Source: Pseudonocardia sp. HH130630-07 (lineage in GTDB: Bacteria; Actinomycetota; Actinomycetes; Mycobacteriales; Pseudonocardiaceae). Taken from it: 64,000 bases of DNA. Under the pieces are notes generated by a model, which searched no databases, was not told the origin of the DNA, and saw nothing but the letters and a program-made list of their open reading frames with translations. Where the stretch lies: contig NZ_CP013854.1 of assembly GCF_001698125.1 (NCBI RefSeq), positions 5,580,001 through 5,644,000 on the forward strand, given 5' to 3'. The translations under genes were made by a program, and so were the position numbers. This document shows, in pieces, positions 1 through 8,234 of this stretch (position 1 is its first letter; the number at the start of each line of letters is the position of its first letter).

Positions 1-2
1 CG

Positions 3-2369
3 ACCGGGTCCGGGAAGTCGCTGGTGGCCATCGGGGCACACGCCGCGGCGCTGGCCCGCGGCGAGCGCACGTTCTACACCGCGCCGATCAAGGCCCTGGT
101 CAGCGAGAAGTTCTTCGCGCTGTGCGAGGTCTTCGGTGCCGACGACGTCGGGATGCTGACCGGCGACGCCGCGGTGAACGAGAAGGCGCCGATCATCTGC
201 TGCACCGCGGAGATCCTGGCGAACCTCGCGCTGCGCACCGGGTCGGGCGCCGACGTGGGCTCGGTCGTGATGGACGAGTTCCACTTCTACGCCGACCCGT
301 CCCGCGGCTGGGCCTGGCAGGTCCCGATCGTCGAGCTCCCGCAGGCCCAGTTCCTGCTGATGAGCGCCACCCTGGGCGACACGTCGTTCTTCGCCGAGGA
401 CCTGACCCGGCGCACCGGGCGGGAGACCGCGGAGATCACCTCGGTGGACCGGCCCGTCCCGCTGCACTTCCGCTACGTCGTCGAACCGCTGCACGAGACG
501 ATCACCGAGCTGCTGGCGACGAAGGAGGCGCCGGTCTACGTCGTCCACTTCACCCAGCAGGCCGCCGTCGAGCGGGCGCAGGCGCTGATGAGCGTGAACG
601 TGACCTCGAAGGAGGACAAGGCGGCGATCGCCGAGACGATCGGCGGGTTCCGCTTCACCTCCGGCTTCGGGCGGACGCTGTCGCGGTTGGTCCGGCACGG
701 CATCGGGGTGCACCACGCCGGGATGCTGCCGCGCTACCGGCGGCTGGTGGAGACCCTGGCCCAGGCCGGGCTGCTCCGGGTCATCTGCGGCACCGACACC
801 CTCGGAGTCGGGATCAACGTCCCGATCCGCACGGTGCTGTTCACCGCCCTGTCGAAGTACGACGGCCGTCGCGTCCGGCCGCTGAAGGCACGCGAGTTCC
901 ACCAGATCGCCGGGCGGGCCGGCCGCGCCGGCTACGACACGGTCGGGACCGTCGTCGCCCAGGCCCCCGAGCACGACATCGAGAACGCCAAGGCGCTGGC
1001 CAAGGCGGGCGACGACCCGAAGAAGCGCCGCAAGGTCTCGCGCAAGCAGCCGCCGGAGGGCTTCGTCGGCTGGTCCCAGGCGTCGTTCGAGAAGCTGCAG
1101 CAGGCCCGCCCGGAGGCTCTGACCAGTCACTTCGAGGTGACCCACGCGCTGCTGCTGAACGTCATCAGCCGCGGCGGCGACACCTACGCCGCGATGCGGC
1201 ACCTGCTCACCGACAACCACGAACCGCGCACCCGCCAGCGCAGGCACATGCTGCGGGCGATCGCCATCTACCGGGCCCTGCGGACCTCCGGGGTCGTCGA
1301 GGAGTACGACGAGCCCGGCGCCAGCCGGCGCCGGGTGCGCATCGTCGACGAGCTGCAGCTGGACTTCGCCCTCAACCAGCCGCTGTCGCCGTTCGCACTG
1401 GCCGTGCTGGAGCTGCTCGACCAGGAGGCCCCCGACTACGCGCTCGACGTGCTCTCGGTGATCGAGTCGACGCTGGACGACCCACGGCAGATCCTGGCCG
1501 CCCAGCAGAACAAGGCCCGCGGCGAGGCGGTGGCCGCGATGAAGGCCGAGGGGCTGGAGTACGAGGAGCGGATGGCCCGCCTCGACGAGGTCACCCACCC
1601 CAAGCCGCTGGAGGAGATGCTGCAGGCGGCGCTGGAGACCTACCGCCGGGGCGCGCCGTGGATCAGCGACGCGACGCTGTCGCCGAAGTCCGTGGTCCGG
1701 GACATGAGCGAGCGCGCCATGACCTTCACCGAGTACGTCTCGCACTACCAGCTCGCCCGGTCCGAGGGGCTGGTCCTGCGCTACCTCGCCGACGCCTACC
1801 GCGCGCTGCGCCAGACGGTGCCCGAGCACGCGCGCACCGACGAGCTCGGCGACCTGATCGAATGGCTGGGTGAGCTGGTCCGCCAGACCGACTCCTCGCT
1901 GCTCGACGAGTGGGAGAAGCTCGCCGCCGGCGCCGACGTCGGGACCGAGGGTGCGGTCACCCCGCCCGGGGCGCAGATCTCCGTCTCCCCCACCGGCGTC
2001 ACCGGCAATCCGCGGGCGTTCCGGGTCATGGTCCGCAACGCGCTGTTCCGCCGGGTCGAGCTGGCGGCGCTGGGCCGCTACGCCGAGCTGGGCGATCTCG
2101 ACGCCGACGCCGGCTGGACCGCCGATCGGTGGCGGGAGGCGCTGGAGCCCTACTACGACCGGCACGACCGCATCGGCTTCGGCCCGGACGCCCGCGGCCC
2201 CGAGCTGTTCGACCTCACCGAGGAGTCCGACCGCTGGCTGGTCCGCCAGGTTCTCGACGACCCCGCGGGCGATCGGGACTGGGCGATCACCGCGGAGATC
2301 GATCTCGGCGCCTCGGACCAGGCCGGGACCGCCATCGTCTGGGTGACGGCGGTGACGGACGGATCCTGA
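3..2369 (+). CDS. Ski2-like DEAD/DEAH-box RNA helicase, 5' end outside window
   Basis: ATP-dependent RNA helicase of the Ski2/Mtr4-like superfamily 2 type with a long C-terminal region like actinobacterial DUF3516 helicases. The frame is open to the window edge. It begins inside Walker A (TGSGKS, first codons), so the true start lies upstream and the GTG at 24 is not a real start. Visible motifs are TAPIKAL (Ia), DEFH (Walker B, base 272 on), SATLG (III), GVGINVPIRTV (V) and QIAGRAGRAG (VI). The C-terminal 450 or so residues are mostly helical with no other motif recognised. The role is probably RNA processing or decay in the cytoplasm. The helicase family is clear; the substrate is unknown. 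Confidence 0.93.
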   Translation, partial: TGSGKSLVAIGAHAAALARGERTFYTAPIKALVSEKFFALCEVFGADDVGMLTGDAAVNEKAPIICCTAEILANLALRTGSGADVGSVVMDEFHFYADPSRGWAWQVPIVELPQAQFLLMSATLGDTSFFAEDLTRRTGRETAEITSVDRPVPLHFRYVVEPLHETITELLATKEAPVYVVHFTQQAAVERAQALMSVNVTSKEDKAAIAETIGGFRFTSGFGRTLSRLVRHGIGVHHAGMLPRYRRLVETLAQAGLLRVICGTDTLGVGINVPIRTVLFTALSKYDGRRVRPLKAREFHQIAGRAGRAGYDTVGTVVAQAPEHDIENAKALAKAGDDPKKRRKVSRKQPPEGFVGWSQASFEKLQQARPEALTSHFEVTHALLLNVISRGGDTYAAMRHLLTDNHEPRTRQRRHMLRAIAIYRALRTSGVVEEYDEPGASRRRVRIVDELQLDFALNQPLSPFALAVLELLDQEAPDYALDVLSVIESTLDDPRQILAAQQNKARGEAVAAMKAEGLEYEERMARLDEVTHPKPLEEMLQAALETYRRGAPWISDATLSPKSVVRDMSERAMTFTEYVSHYQLARSEGLVLRYLADAYRALRQTVPEHARTDELGDLIEWLGELVRQTDSSLLDEWEKLAAGADVGTEGAVTPPGAQISVSPTGVTGNPRAFRVMVRNALFRRVELAALGRYAELGDLDADAGWTADRWREALEPYYDRHDRIGFGPDARGPELFDLTEESDRWLVRQVLDDPAGDRDWAITAEIDLGASDQAGTAIVWVTAVTDGS

Positions 2370-2487
2370 ACGGACGGACTTCGCCGCCAGGATGTAACCC
2401 GGACGGCCCCACCGGGTCGTTGTCATCGGTTACGGTGTGCGCGAGTACGGGGGTGGTACCTCCGCCGGGGACGAACGGGGGCGGTGG

Positions 2488-4629
2488 ATGCAGCAGGCCG
2501 ACGTCGCCGCTGCACGCGTCGATCACGGGCGCGCCCTCGTCGCGCACGGGCTCCCCACGGACGCCGCGCTGGCCGGTCCGTGGTCGGCCCAGCTGGCCCG
2601 GCGCTCGGTCTCCGGCGCCGCGGAGCTGCGTCCGCTGACCGACCGGCTCGCCGCCTGGATCCGGGAGTCCGCGCTCGCCGACCGGTTCGACCCCACGGTC
2701 CCCGCGGCGGTCGGGCGGGAGCTGATCCGGGCCCGGCTGACCGATCCGGCCTGCCTCGAGACGAGCCTGCAGCTCGTCGGCGCCCATCTCGAACCGGCCG
2801 CGGACACCGCCGCCCGGGTCCGGCGGATGGTCGCCGTGCAGGCGGCGTTCGCGCGCGGCTACACCGAGGCGACGCGGAACCAGGCGCTGGTCGAGCACGA
2901 GCAGGTGGCCCGGGCCGCGCTGGACGCCAGGGTGACCGCCGAGCGGGCCCGGCGGGAGTCGGAGTCCCGGTTCACCGCGATGTTCGAGTCCGCGGCCGTG
3001 GGCATCGTCATCTTCGACCCGTCGGGATGGTCGATCGAGGCGAACCAGGCCGCGGCCACCATGCTGGGCTACAGCCGCACCACCCTCGCCGGGATGGCCG
3101 TGCACGACTTCGTCTCCCGGGAGGAGGCGCCCGAGATCTGGGCGGAGCGCCCGCGGCTGCTGGACGGTTCACTGGACCGGCTGCGCATCATGCGCCCGCT
3201 GCGCCGTACGGACGGCGCCGAGATCTGGGTCGACGCCGTCGTCACGGCCCTGCGCGAGCCGGGCGGGGCCGCCCGGCTGCTGGTCGCGGTGCTCAGTGAC
3301 GTCACCGAGTCGCGCGAGCTGCAGGACCGCCTGGAGTACCAGGCCCTGCACGACCCGCTGACCGAGCTGCCGAACCGGTCGCTGTTCTTCGGCCGGCTGT
3401 CGGAGTCGATCGAGCGCGACGCCGACGACGGTGCCCGCCCCGGCGTCTGCTACCTCGACCTCGACGGGTTCAAGGTCGTCAACGACACCCTCGGGCACCA
3501 GGCCGGTGACCAGCTGCTCGCGGTGCTCGCGCACCGGCTGCAGGCCGCGCTCGAACCGCACCTGGTCGCCCGTACCGGTGGCGACGAGTTCGTCGTGCTG
3601 GTCGAACGGAGCGCCGACCGGGCCGAGCTGGAGGAGATCGCCGGCCGGGCACTGGGGACGGTGCGCCGCCCGGTGCGGATCGACGGCCGCGACATCGTGA
3701 TCTCGGCCAGCGTGGGCGTGGTGCGGCACGACGGCGAGCTCGGCCCGGACGAGCTGATGCGCGCCGCCGACACGACGCTCTACTCCGCCAAGCGCGCGGG
3801 CCGGGGCCGCTACGTGCTCTACGACCGCGAGCGGTACCGCTCCGACGTCCGGCGCTTCGAGCTGTCCTCGCAGATGCCCGAAGCGTTGCGACGCGACGAC
3901 TTCCGGGTGGTCTACCAGCCGCTGGTGCGGTTGTCCGACGAGCAGACGGTCGGGGTCGAGGCCTTGGTGCGGTGGCAGCGCCCGGACGGCGAGCTGCTCG
4001 GCCCGGACCGGTTCATCCCGCTCGCCGAGGAGACCGGGCTGGTGGTGCCGCTCGGCAGACGGGTACTCGACGAGGCCTGCCGGCAGGGACGGCTGTGGGC
4101 CGACGCGAACCCGGAACAGCCGTTGCTGATCAGCGTGAACGTCGCCGCGCGGCAGATCGCCGAGTCCGATCTGGTCGCCGACGTCACCGCCACCCTGGAG
4201 CGGCACGGCTGGGAGCCGGGCCGGCTGCAGATCGAGCTGACCGAGTCCGATCTCATGGGTTCGCCGGGCCGGCCGCTGGCCACGCTGCGCGAGCTGGACC
4301 GGATGGGTGTCCGGATCGCGATCGACGACTTCGGCACCGGGTACTCGAACCTCGCCTACCTGCGGCACCTGCCGGTGCACGTGCTCAAGCTCGCCGGGCA
4401 CTTCGTCGCCGGCCCGGCCGAGCGCGACGACGTGATCCTGCGGACCCTGATCTCGCTGGCCTCGGCGCTGGACATGGAGGTCACCGCGGAGGCGGTGGAG
4501 ACCAGGGACCAGGCGGCCCGGCTGCGCGAGTACGGCTGCGCGAACGCCCAGGGCTGGTACTACGCCCCGGCGGTCGCCCCGGAACGGATCCCGGACCTCG
4601 TGCGGGACCCGTTCCTGCGCGACCTCTGA
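2488..4629 (+). CDS. PAS-GGDEF-EAL cyclic-di-GMP turnover protein
   Basis: Putative c-di-GMP signalling enzyme of about 713 aa with no membrane segment seen, so probably cytosolic. An N-terminal region of unknown type (about 1-155) is followed by PAS (about 160-285), GGDEF with an intact GGDEF motif at residue 364, and EAL with the EAL triad at residues 491-493. DDFGTGYSNL and the later AEAVET match the catalytic EAL pattern. Both the cyclase and phosphodiesterase signatures therefore look intact, and the net activity cannot be read from sequence. I prefer the ATG at 2488, preceded by a G-rich Shine-Dalgarno stretch, over the in-frame GTG at 2437. Its 3' end meets the convergent oxidoreductase gene in a shared hairpin. 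Confidence 0.93.
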   Translation: MQQADVAAARVDHGRALVAHGLPTDAALAGPWSAQLARRSVSGAAELRPLTDRLAAWIRESALADRFDPTVPAAVGRELIRARLTDPACLETSLQLVGAHLEPAADTAARVRRMVAVQAAFARGYTEATRNQALVEHEQVARAALDARVTAERARRESESRFTAMFESAAVGIVIFDPSGWSIEANQAAATMLGYSRTTLAGMAVHDFVSREEAPEIWAERPRLLDGSLDRLRIMRPLRRTDGAEIWVDAVVTALREPGGAARLLVAVLSDVTESRELQDRLEYQALHDPLTELPNRSLFFGRLSESIERDADDGARPGVCYLDLDGFKVVNDTLGHQAGDQLLAVLAHRLQAALEPHLVARTGGDEFVVLVERSADRAELEEIAGRALGTVRRPVRIDGRDIVISASVGVVRHDGELGPDELMRAADTTLYSAKRAGRGRYVLYDRERYRSDVRRFELSSQMPEALRRDDFRVVYQPLVRLSDEQTVGVEALVRWQRPDGELLGPDRFIPLAEETGLVVPLGRRVLDEACRQGRLWADANPEQPLLISVNVAARQIAESDLVADVTATLERHGWEPGRLQIELTESDLMGSPGRPLATLRELDRMGVRIAIDDFGTGYSNLAYLRHLPVHVLKLAGHFVAGPAERDDVILRTLISLASALDMEVTAEAVETRDQAARLREYGCANAQGWYYAPAVAPERIPDLVRDPFLRDL

Positions 4630-4643
4630 CCGGCCGCCGGTCA
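4627..4643. terminator. Compact dyad spanning both stop codons of convergent genes
   Basis: TGACCGGC, one base, then GCCGGTCA: a perfect 8-1-8 inverted repeat. The left end is the TGA of the GGDEF-EAL gene and the right end is the reverse-complement stop of the convergent oxidoreductase gene. With a realistic loop it gives about 6 paired bases and has no U-tract, as usual for actinobacteria. It could be a short bidirectional terminator. Confidence 0.45.
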
Positions 4644-5429
4644 GCCGGCGTTGCGCTCGTCGCGCCAGGCGATCCAGTCCCGCAGCAGGCCGAGGTCGTA
4701 CCCGCCGTCGCCGTCCTGCGCGACGGTGAACAGGCGGACGCCCGCGTCGTACAGCTCGGGACCGGCCTCCCCGGGCGCGCCCCGGACCGCGGTGGACCGT
4801 TCGATCTCGGCCGGGTCGCGCCCGATGTCGCGGCAGTGCGCGTCGAGCACGCCGCACTTGTGGGCCACGGTCTCGGCGTCGCCGAACCCGTGCCAGATGG
4901 TGGCGTGCTCCGCGGTGTAGCGCAGGGTCTTGCGCTCGCCGCCGCCCCCGATCAGCACCGGGATGTCCCGGGTCGGTGCCGGGTTCAGCTTCGTCCAGCG
5001 GTCCCGGATCCGCGGCAGTGCCTGGGCCAGGTCCCGCAGCCGGCCGCCGGCGGTGCCGAACTCGTAGCCGTACTCGTCGTAGTCGCGCTCGAACCAGCCG
5101 GCGCCGATCCCGAGGATCAGCCGGCCACCGGAGATGTGGTCGACGGTGCGGGCCATGTCGGCGAGCAGCTCCGGGTTGCGGTAGCTGTTGCAGGTCACCA
5201 GCGCGCCGATCTCCACCCGGGAGGTGGCCTCGGCCCAGGCCCCCAGCATCGTCCAGCACTCGAAGTGCCTGCCGTCGGGCTCGCCGTAGAGCGGGAAGAA
5301 GTGGTCCCAGTTGAAGACGATGTCGGCGCCCGCCTCCTCGACGGCGGCGACGGTGCGCCGGATGTCGTCGTAGTCGGCGTGCTGGGGCTGCAGCTGGAGC
5401 CCGATCCGGACGGGACGCGAGTCGGTCAT
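4641..5429 (-). CDS. LLM-class F420-dependent oxidoreductase
   Basis: Luciferase-like monooxygenase-fold protein of 262 aa. In actinobacteria this family usually uses coenzyme F420 for hydride transfer. Family features are the N-terminal strand IGLQLQPQHADY, the segment around FNWDHFFP, the DHISGGRLILGIGAGW block near the middle, and PVLIGGGG, which lines the cofactor pocket in relatives. The ATG at 5429 was chosen because homology begins there, although the frame stays open far upstream. It lies 20 bases downstream of the DUF742 gene on the same strand and may be co-transcribed. The substrate is unknown. Confidence 0.9.
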   Translation of the reverse strand: MTDSRPVRIGLQLQPQHADYDDIRRTVAAVEEAGADIVFNWDHFFPLYGEPDGRHFECWTMLGAWAEATSRVEIGALVTCNSYRNPELLADMARTVDHISGGRLILGIGAGWFERDYDEYGYEFGTAGGRLRDLAQALPRIRDRWTKLNPAPTRDIPVLIGGGGERKTLRYTAEHATIWHGFGDAETVAHKCGVLDAHCRDIGRDPAEIERSTAVRGAPGEAGPELYDAGVRLFTVAQDGDGGYDLGLLRDWIAWRDERNAG

Positions 5430-5449
5430 GCATCCATGGTGGTACGGGT

Positions 5450-6160
5450 TCAGATCCGCCGCAGCCCGGCGAGCACCCGGTCCATCAGCTCCAGGCTCGG
5501 CCCGTCCTCGGCGGAGGAGACGCCGTGCACCGTGAGCCGGCCCTCGGCCGCGAGGTCGTCGATCAGGACGCGGGCGACACCGAGGGGCACCCCGGCCAGT
5601 GCCGCCACCTCCGACACGGAGCGCGCCCGGGCGCACAGGGCCAGCACAGCAGCCCGCTCCCGGCTCTCCGGACGGGCCGGGCCGGGCCCGGGGCGCACCG
5701 AGACCAGCGTCTCGATCCGCAGCTCGCGCCGGACCCGGGTCCGGCCTCCGGTGAGCACGTACGGGCGCGCGGTGACCGTGCGCCCCACCGGGCCCGGATC
5801 GTCGGTCTCCGCAGCCGGTGGGCCGGTCCACCGGTCGGGCGGCGCACCGCCGGTCGTCACCGGTCCGGCCGGGACCGCGGTGTCCTCCGGCGGGGCCGGG
5901 ACCTCGCCCGGGGTGCGGCCGGCCGGGGCGTCGGCGGCGCGGGCGCGGCGCGACCGGCGACGGCGGCGCGCGGAGTGCCCGCCGAACCGGGCCCCGGTCA
6001 CGCCGACGAGGTCCTCCTCCGGTGCGGCCGGATCCGGTTCGTGCGCGGCGGGGACGTCCGGCGGATCGTCGGGCCCGGGGCCACGGTGGTCGTCCGGATC
6101 GGGAGCCTGCTGCGGGGCACCGAACCGGGCACCCGTCCGCCCGATCTCCGACCGTGCCAT
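5450..6160 (-). CDS. Orphan DUF742 protein with long Pro/Arg/Asp-rich N-terminus
   Basis: The C-terminal half (about residues 125-236) matches DUF742: an RPYVLTGGRT segment, then a small winged-helix-like domain with PLGVARVLIDDLAAEGRLTVH. DUF742 proteins normally sit in actinobacterial conservons beside a sensor kinase, a roadblock protein and a small GTPase. None of these is adjacent here. The first 120 or so residues are low-complexity and probably disordered. Usual DUF742 proteins are near 120 aa, so this 236-aa form is about double. The neighbours are an NAD-binding protein fragment upstream and the LLM oxidoreductase downstream. A role in GTPase or membrane signalling is inferred from family context only. 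Confidence 0.8.
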   Translation of the reverse strand: MARSEIGRTGARFGAPQQAPDPDDHRGPGPDDPPDVPAAHEPDPAAPEEDLVGVTGARFGGHSARRRRRSRRARAADAPAGRTPGEVPAPPEDTAVPAGPVTTGGAPPDRWTGPPAAETDDPGPVGRTVTARPYVLTGGRTRVRRELRIETLVSVRPGPGPARPESRERAAVLALCARARSVSEVAALAGVPLGVARVLIDDLAAEGRLTVHGVSSAEDGPSLELMDRVLAGLRRI

Positions 6161-6264
6161 GCGCGTCCTCCGGGTGCTCGCCGTGCGGGTCGCCCCACGA
6201 CGCGGAGATGACGATCATGGTCACGATCCGGATGCGGGGAGGCACACAGGGTGACTCCCCGGTA

Positions 6265-6861
6265 CTACCGAGCGGTGTCGCCCGCGTGACGGCCGTGTGA
6301 CGTGGGCCCGGTGGCGCGGGCGCTCGCCCGGCCGACGTCGTCCGGGCCGGTCCCGAGCACGCTGGTCCCGAACACCGATCCGGCGAACAGGCCGGCGACG
6401 GCGGCCGCGCCGGGGCCCGCGAGGAGGATCTCGGTCGTCCCGGCGGTGCGGGAGGGTGGACCGATGATCGCGGCGTCGCACACCGTCCACGGGCCGAGCA
6501 GGGCCGCGATCTCCCGCACGGTCCCGGGTGCGACCGTGTTGGCCTCCACGTAGAGCGGCGGCCCCCCGACCCGGTCGGCCAGGCCGGCGGCCACCTCCCG
6601 GGCCACGGCGAGCGCCGCGTCCGGCGGGCAGACCGACACGACGACGTCGGCGCGGCGGGCCAGCGCGCCGACGTCCGGGACGGCCACGAGATCGGCGATC
6701 TCGGCGCGTTTCGCGGTGGCATGGGTGCGGCCCGCGTCGGCCCAGATCACCGCCCCGGCCGTCGCGCGCAACGCGGTGCCGAGCGCGGCGCCCATCACCC
6801 CGGGATGCAGGATCCCGATCACCGGGCGGGGCGGCGGCAGCGGCGGACCGGACGGTGTCAT
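6265..6861 (-). CDS. NAD-binding 6-phosphogluconate-dehydrogenase-like protein lacking its C-terminal domain
   Basis: The N-terminal Rossmann domain of the 6PGDH/3-hydroxyisobutyrate dehydrogenase superfamily is clear: GILHPGVMG at residues 16-24, a DVVVSVCPP strand, VEANTVAP and DAAIIGPP. Family members are near 280-300 aa with a helical second domain. This one stops at 198 aa, just where the interdomain helix should begin (after GPDDVGRAS), and ends in an unrelated tail. No second domain is seen in the bases that follow. It is either a decayed gene or a stand-alone Rossmann protein. It starts 34 bases after the VanZ-like gene on the same strand. Confidence 0.7.
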   Translation of the reverse strand: MTPSGPPLPPPRPVIGILHPGVMGAALGTALRATAGAVIWADAGRTHATAKRAEIADLVAVPDVGALARRADVVVSVCPPDAALAVAREVAAGLADRVGGPPLYVEANTVAPGTVREIAALLGPWTVCDAAIIGPPSRTAGTTEILLAGPGAAAVAGLFAGSVFGTSVLGTGPDDVGRASARATGPTSHGRHAGDTAR

Positions 6862-6895
6862 GCGGCGATGATGCCCTCTCCCCCGGCCGGCCCGG

Positions 6896-8014
6896 TCAGG
6901 GGACTCGCACCGGCTCCCGGTCGTGCTCGCGGGCGTCGACCATCGTCAGGCCGGTGATCCGCCCGGCCAGGCCGGTGTGCGCCCGGGTGCGGACGAGCGC
7001 GACCAGGCTGACGAGCCCCCACAGCGTGCCGAGCAGTCCCAGCGCACCGGACGGGCCGGACAGCAGCAGCAACGCCCCGGTGCCGAGCAGCGCCCGCAGC
7101 AGCCGCCGGCCGCGGGGCGGCACGCCGCCGTCGGGGGTGGCGGGCCGCAAGCGGACCGCGCGCTGTCCGACCGTTCCGCCGTCGCCGATCATCGGGATCG
7201 CGAGGAACGCCAGCAGCGGCACCCAGAACCCGAGCGTCTGGTTCGCGCCGTCGAACCACTCCGGCAGCGGGCTCATGCCACCGGCCGCGGCCACCCCCAG
7301 CAGGACGGCGCCGAGCAGGATCCCGGCCGACCAGACGGCGAGCACGTCGCACAGCACGCCGAGCAGGCGACGGGACACGGTCACCGGCGCCGGGCGGTCG
7401 GGATCGACGACCGCGCCGTCGCGCCGGGGCCGCACCAGCGCGGCGAGCAGCCCGCCGAGCAGCGCCCCGGCCGTGTTCGCGATCAGGTCGTCGACGTCGG
7501 CGAGGCGGTAGGCACACGGGAACAGGAACCAGTTCCCGGTGAGCTGGGTGACCTCGATGAGCAGCGACACCCCCAGGCCGGCGGCGACCACGGTGCCGAG
7601 CGAGCGCCGGAACGGCCCGCGCAGCAGCCAGCCCAGCGGGGCGAACAGCGCGACGTTGAGCACGACCTGCTGGACCGCGGAGTTCGCCACCCAGGCCCGC
7701 GGGCCGGTGACCTCCTGCCGGGCGGACAGCCGGAGGATGTCCGCGACGAACTGGAACGGACGCGGCTGCAGGACGTCCTCGAGCGAGCGTCCGGCGCAGA
7801 ACGAGGCGACGTCGTCGACACCGGGCAGCGGCAGCAGCGTGTAGCTCAGCAGGGCGAGCCCGTAGACCGGGATCGCCGCGACGACGAGCAGGTCGCGCGT
7901 CCCGAAGCCGCCGCGCCTGCGGTAGGACAGGGCGACGATCGGCACGAGCACGGCCAGCACGATCGCCGCCCCGATGCCGACGGCCAGCACGGCGGGGATG
8001 ATCCGTTCGGTCAC
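6896..8014 (-). CDS. VanZ-like membrane protein with C-terminal RDD-type region
   Basis: Polytopic membrane protein of 372 aa. The N-terminal 200 residues carry VanZ-family features: several hydrophobic helices, NVALFAPLGWLL, and SLLIEVTQLTG followed by the acidic RLADVDDLIANTAGALLG segment. From about residue 220 a second membrane region resembles an RDD domain (VSRRLLGVLCDVLAVWS and a GQRAVRL segment). VanZ proteins are linked to teicoplanin resistance or envelope functions in other bacteria. No van cluster is nearby, so resistance cannot be inferred. It diverges from the formaldehyde dehydrogenase gene across a 220-base gap. Confidence 0.85.
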   Translation of the reverse strand: MTERIIPAVLAVGIGAAIVLAVLVPIVALSYRRRGGFGTRDLLVVAAIPVYGLALLSYTLLPLPGVDDVASFCAGRSLEDVLQPRPFQFVADILRLSARQEVTGPRAWVANSAVQQVVLNVALFAPLGWLLRGPFRRSLGTVVAAGLGVSLLIEVTQLTGNWFLFPCAYRLADVDDLIANTAGALLGGLLAALVRPRRDGAVVDPDRPAPVTVSRRLLGVLCDVLAVWSAGILLGAVLLGVAAAGGMSPLPEWFDGANQTLGFWVPLLAFLAIPMIGDGGTVGQRAVRLRPATPDGGVPPRGRRLLRALLGTGALLLLSGPSGALGLLGTLWGLVSLVALVRTRAHTGLAGRITGLTMVDAREHDREPVRVP

Positions 8015-8234
8015 GGCTGCGGAACCTATCCGGTGGTGACCCGCCCCGTTCGGGCGACCGGGCGTTCACGCCCCCGGGCCGACATCCATCGCCGTGTGCG
8101 CACATCCGCACGAGCTGCGAGAGTGGGCGGGGAGGCGACGTGGCCGGTCCCGGGATGCCCGGGAGGGGGTGCGGGTGCGGCGCCGCCGTACGGCCGGATG
8201 CGCGGCCGCACGTCCGCGGAGAGGGGAGCACTCC

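Noticed and set aside
6896..8014. Possible glycopeptide-resistance (vanZ) locus
   Set aside because: No vanHAX, vanR or vanS genes nearby; VanZ-like domains are widespread in membrane proteins without a resistance role.
8095..8104. Palindrome TGTGCGCACA in the gap before fdhA
   Set aside because: Ten bases of GC-rich palindrome are expected by chance here; no second copy or promoter alignment.
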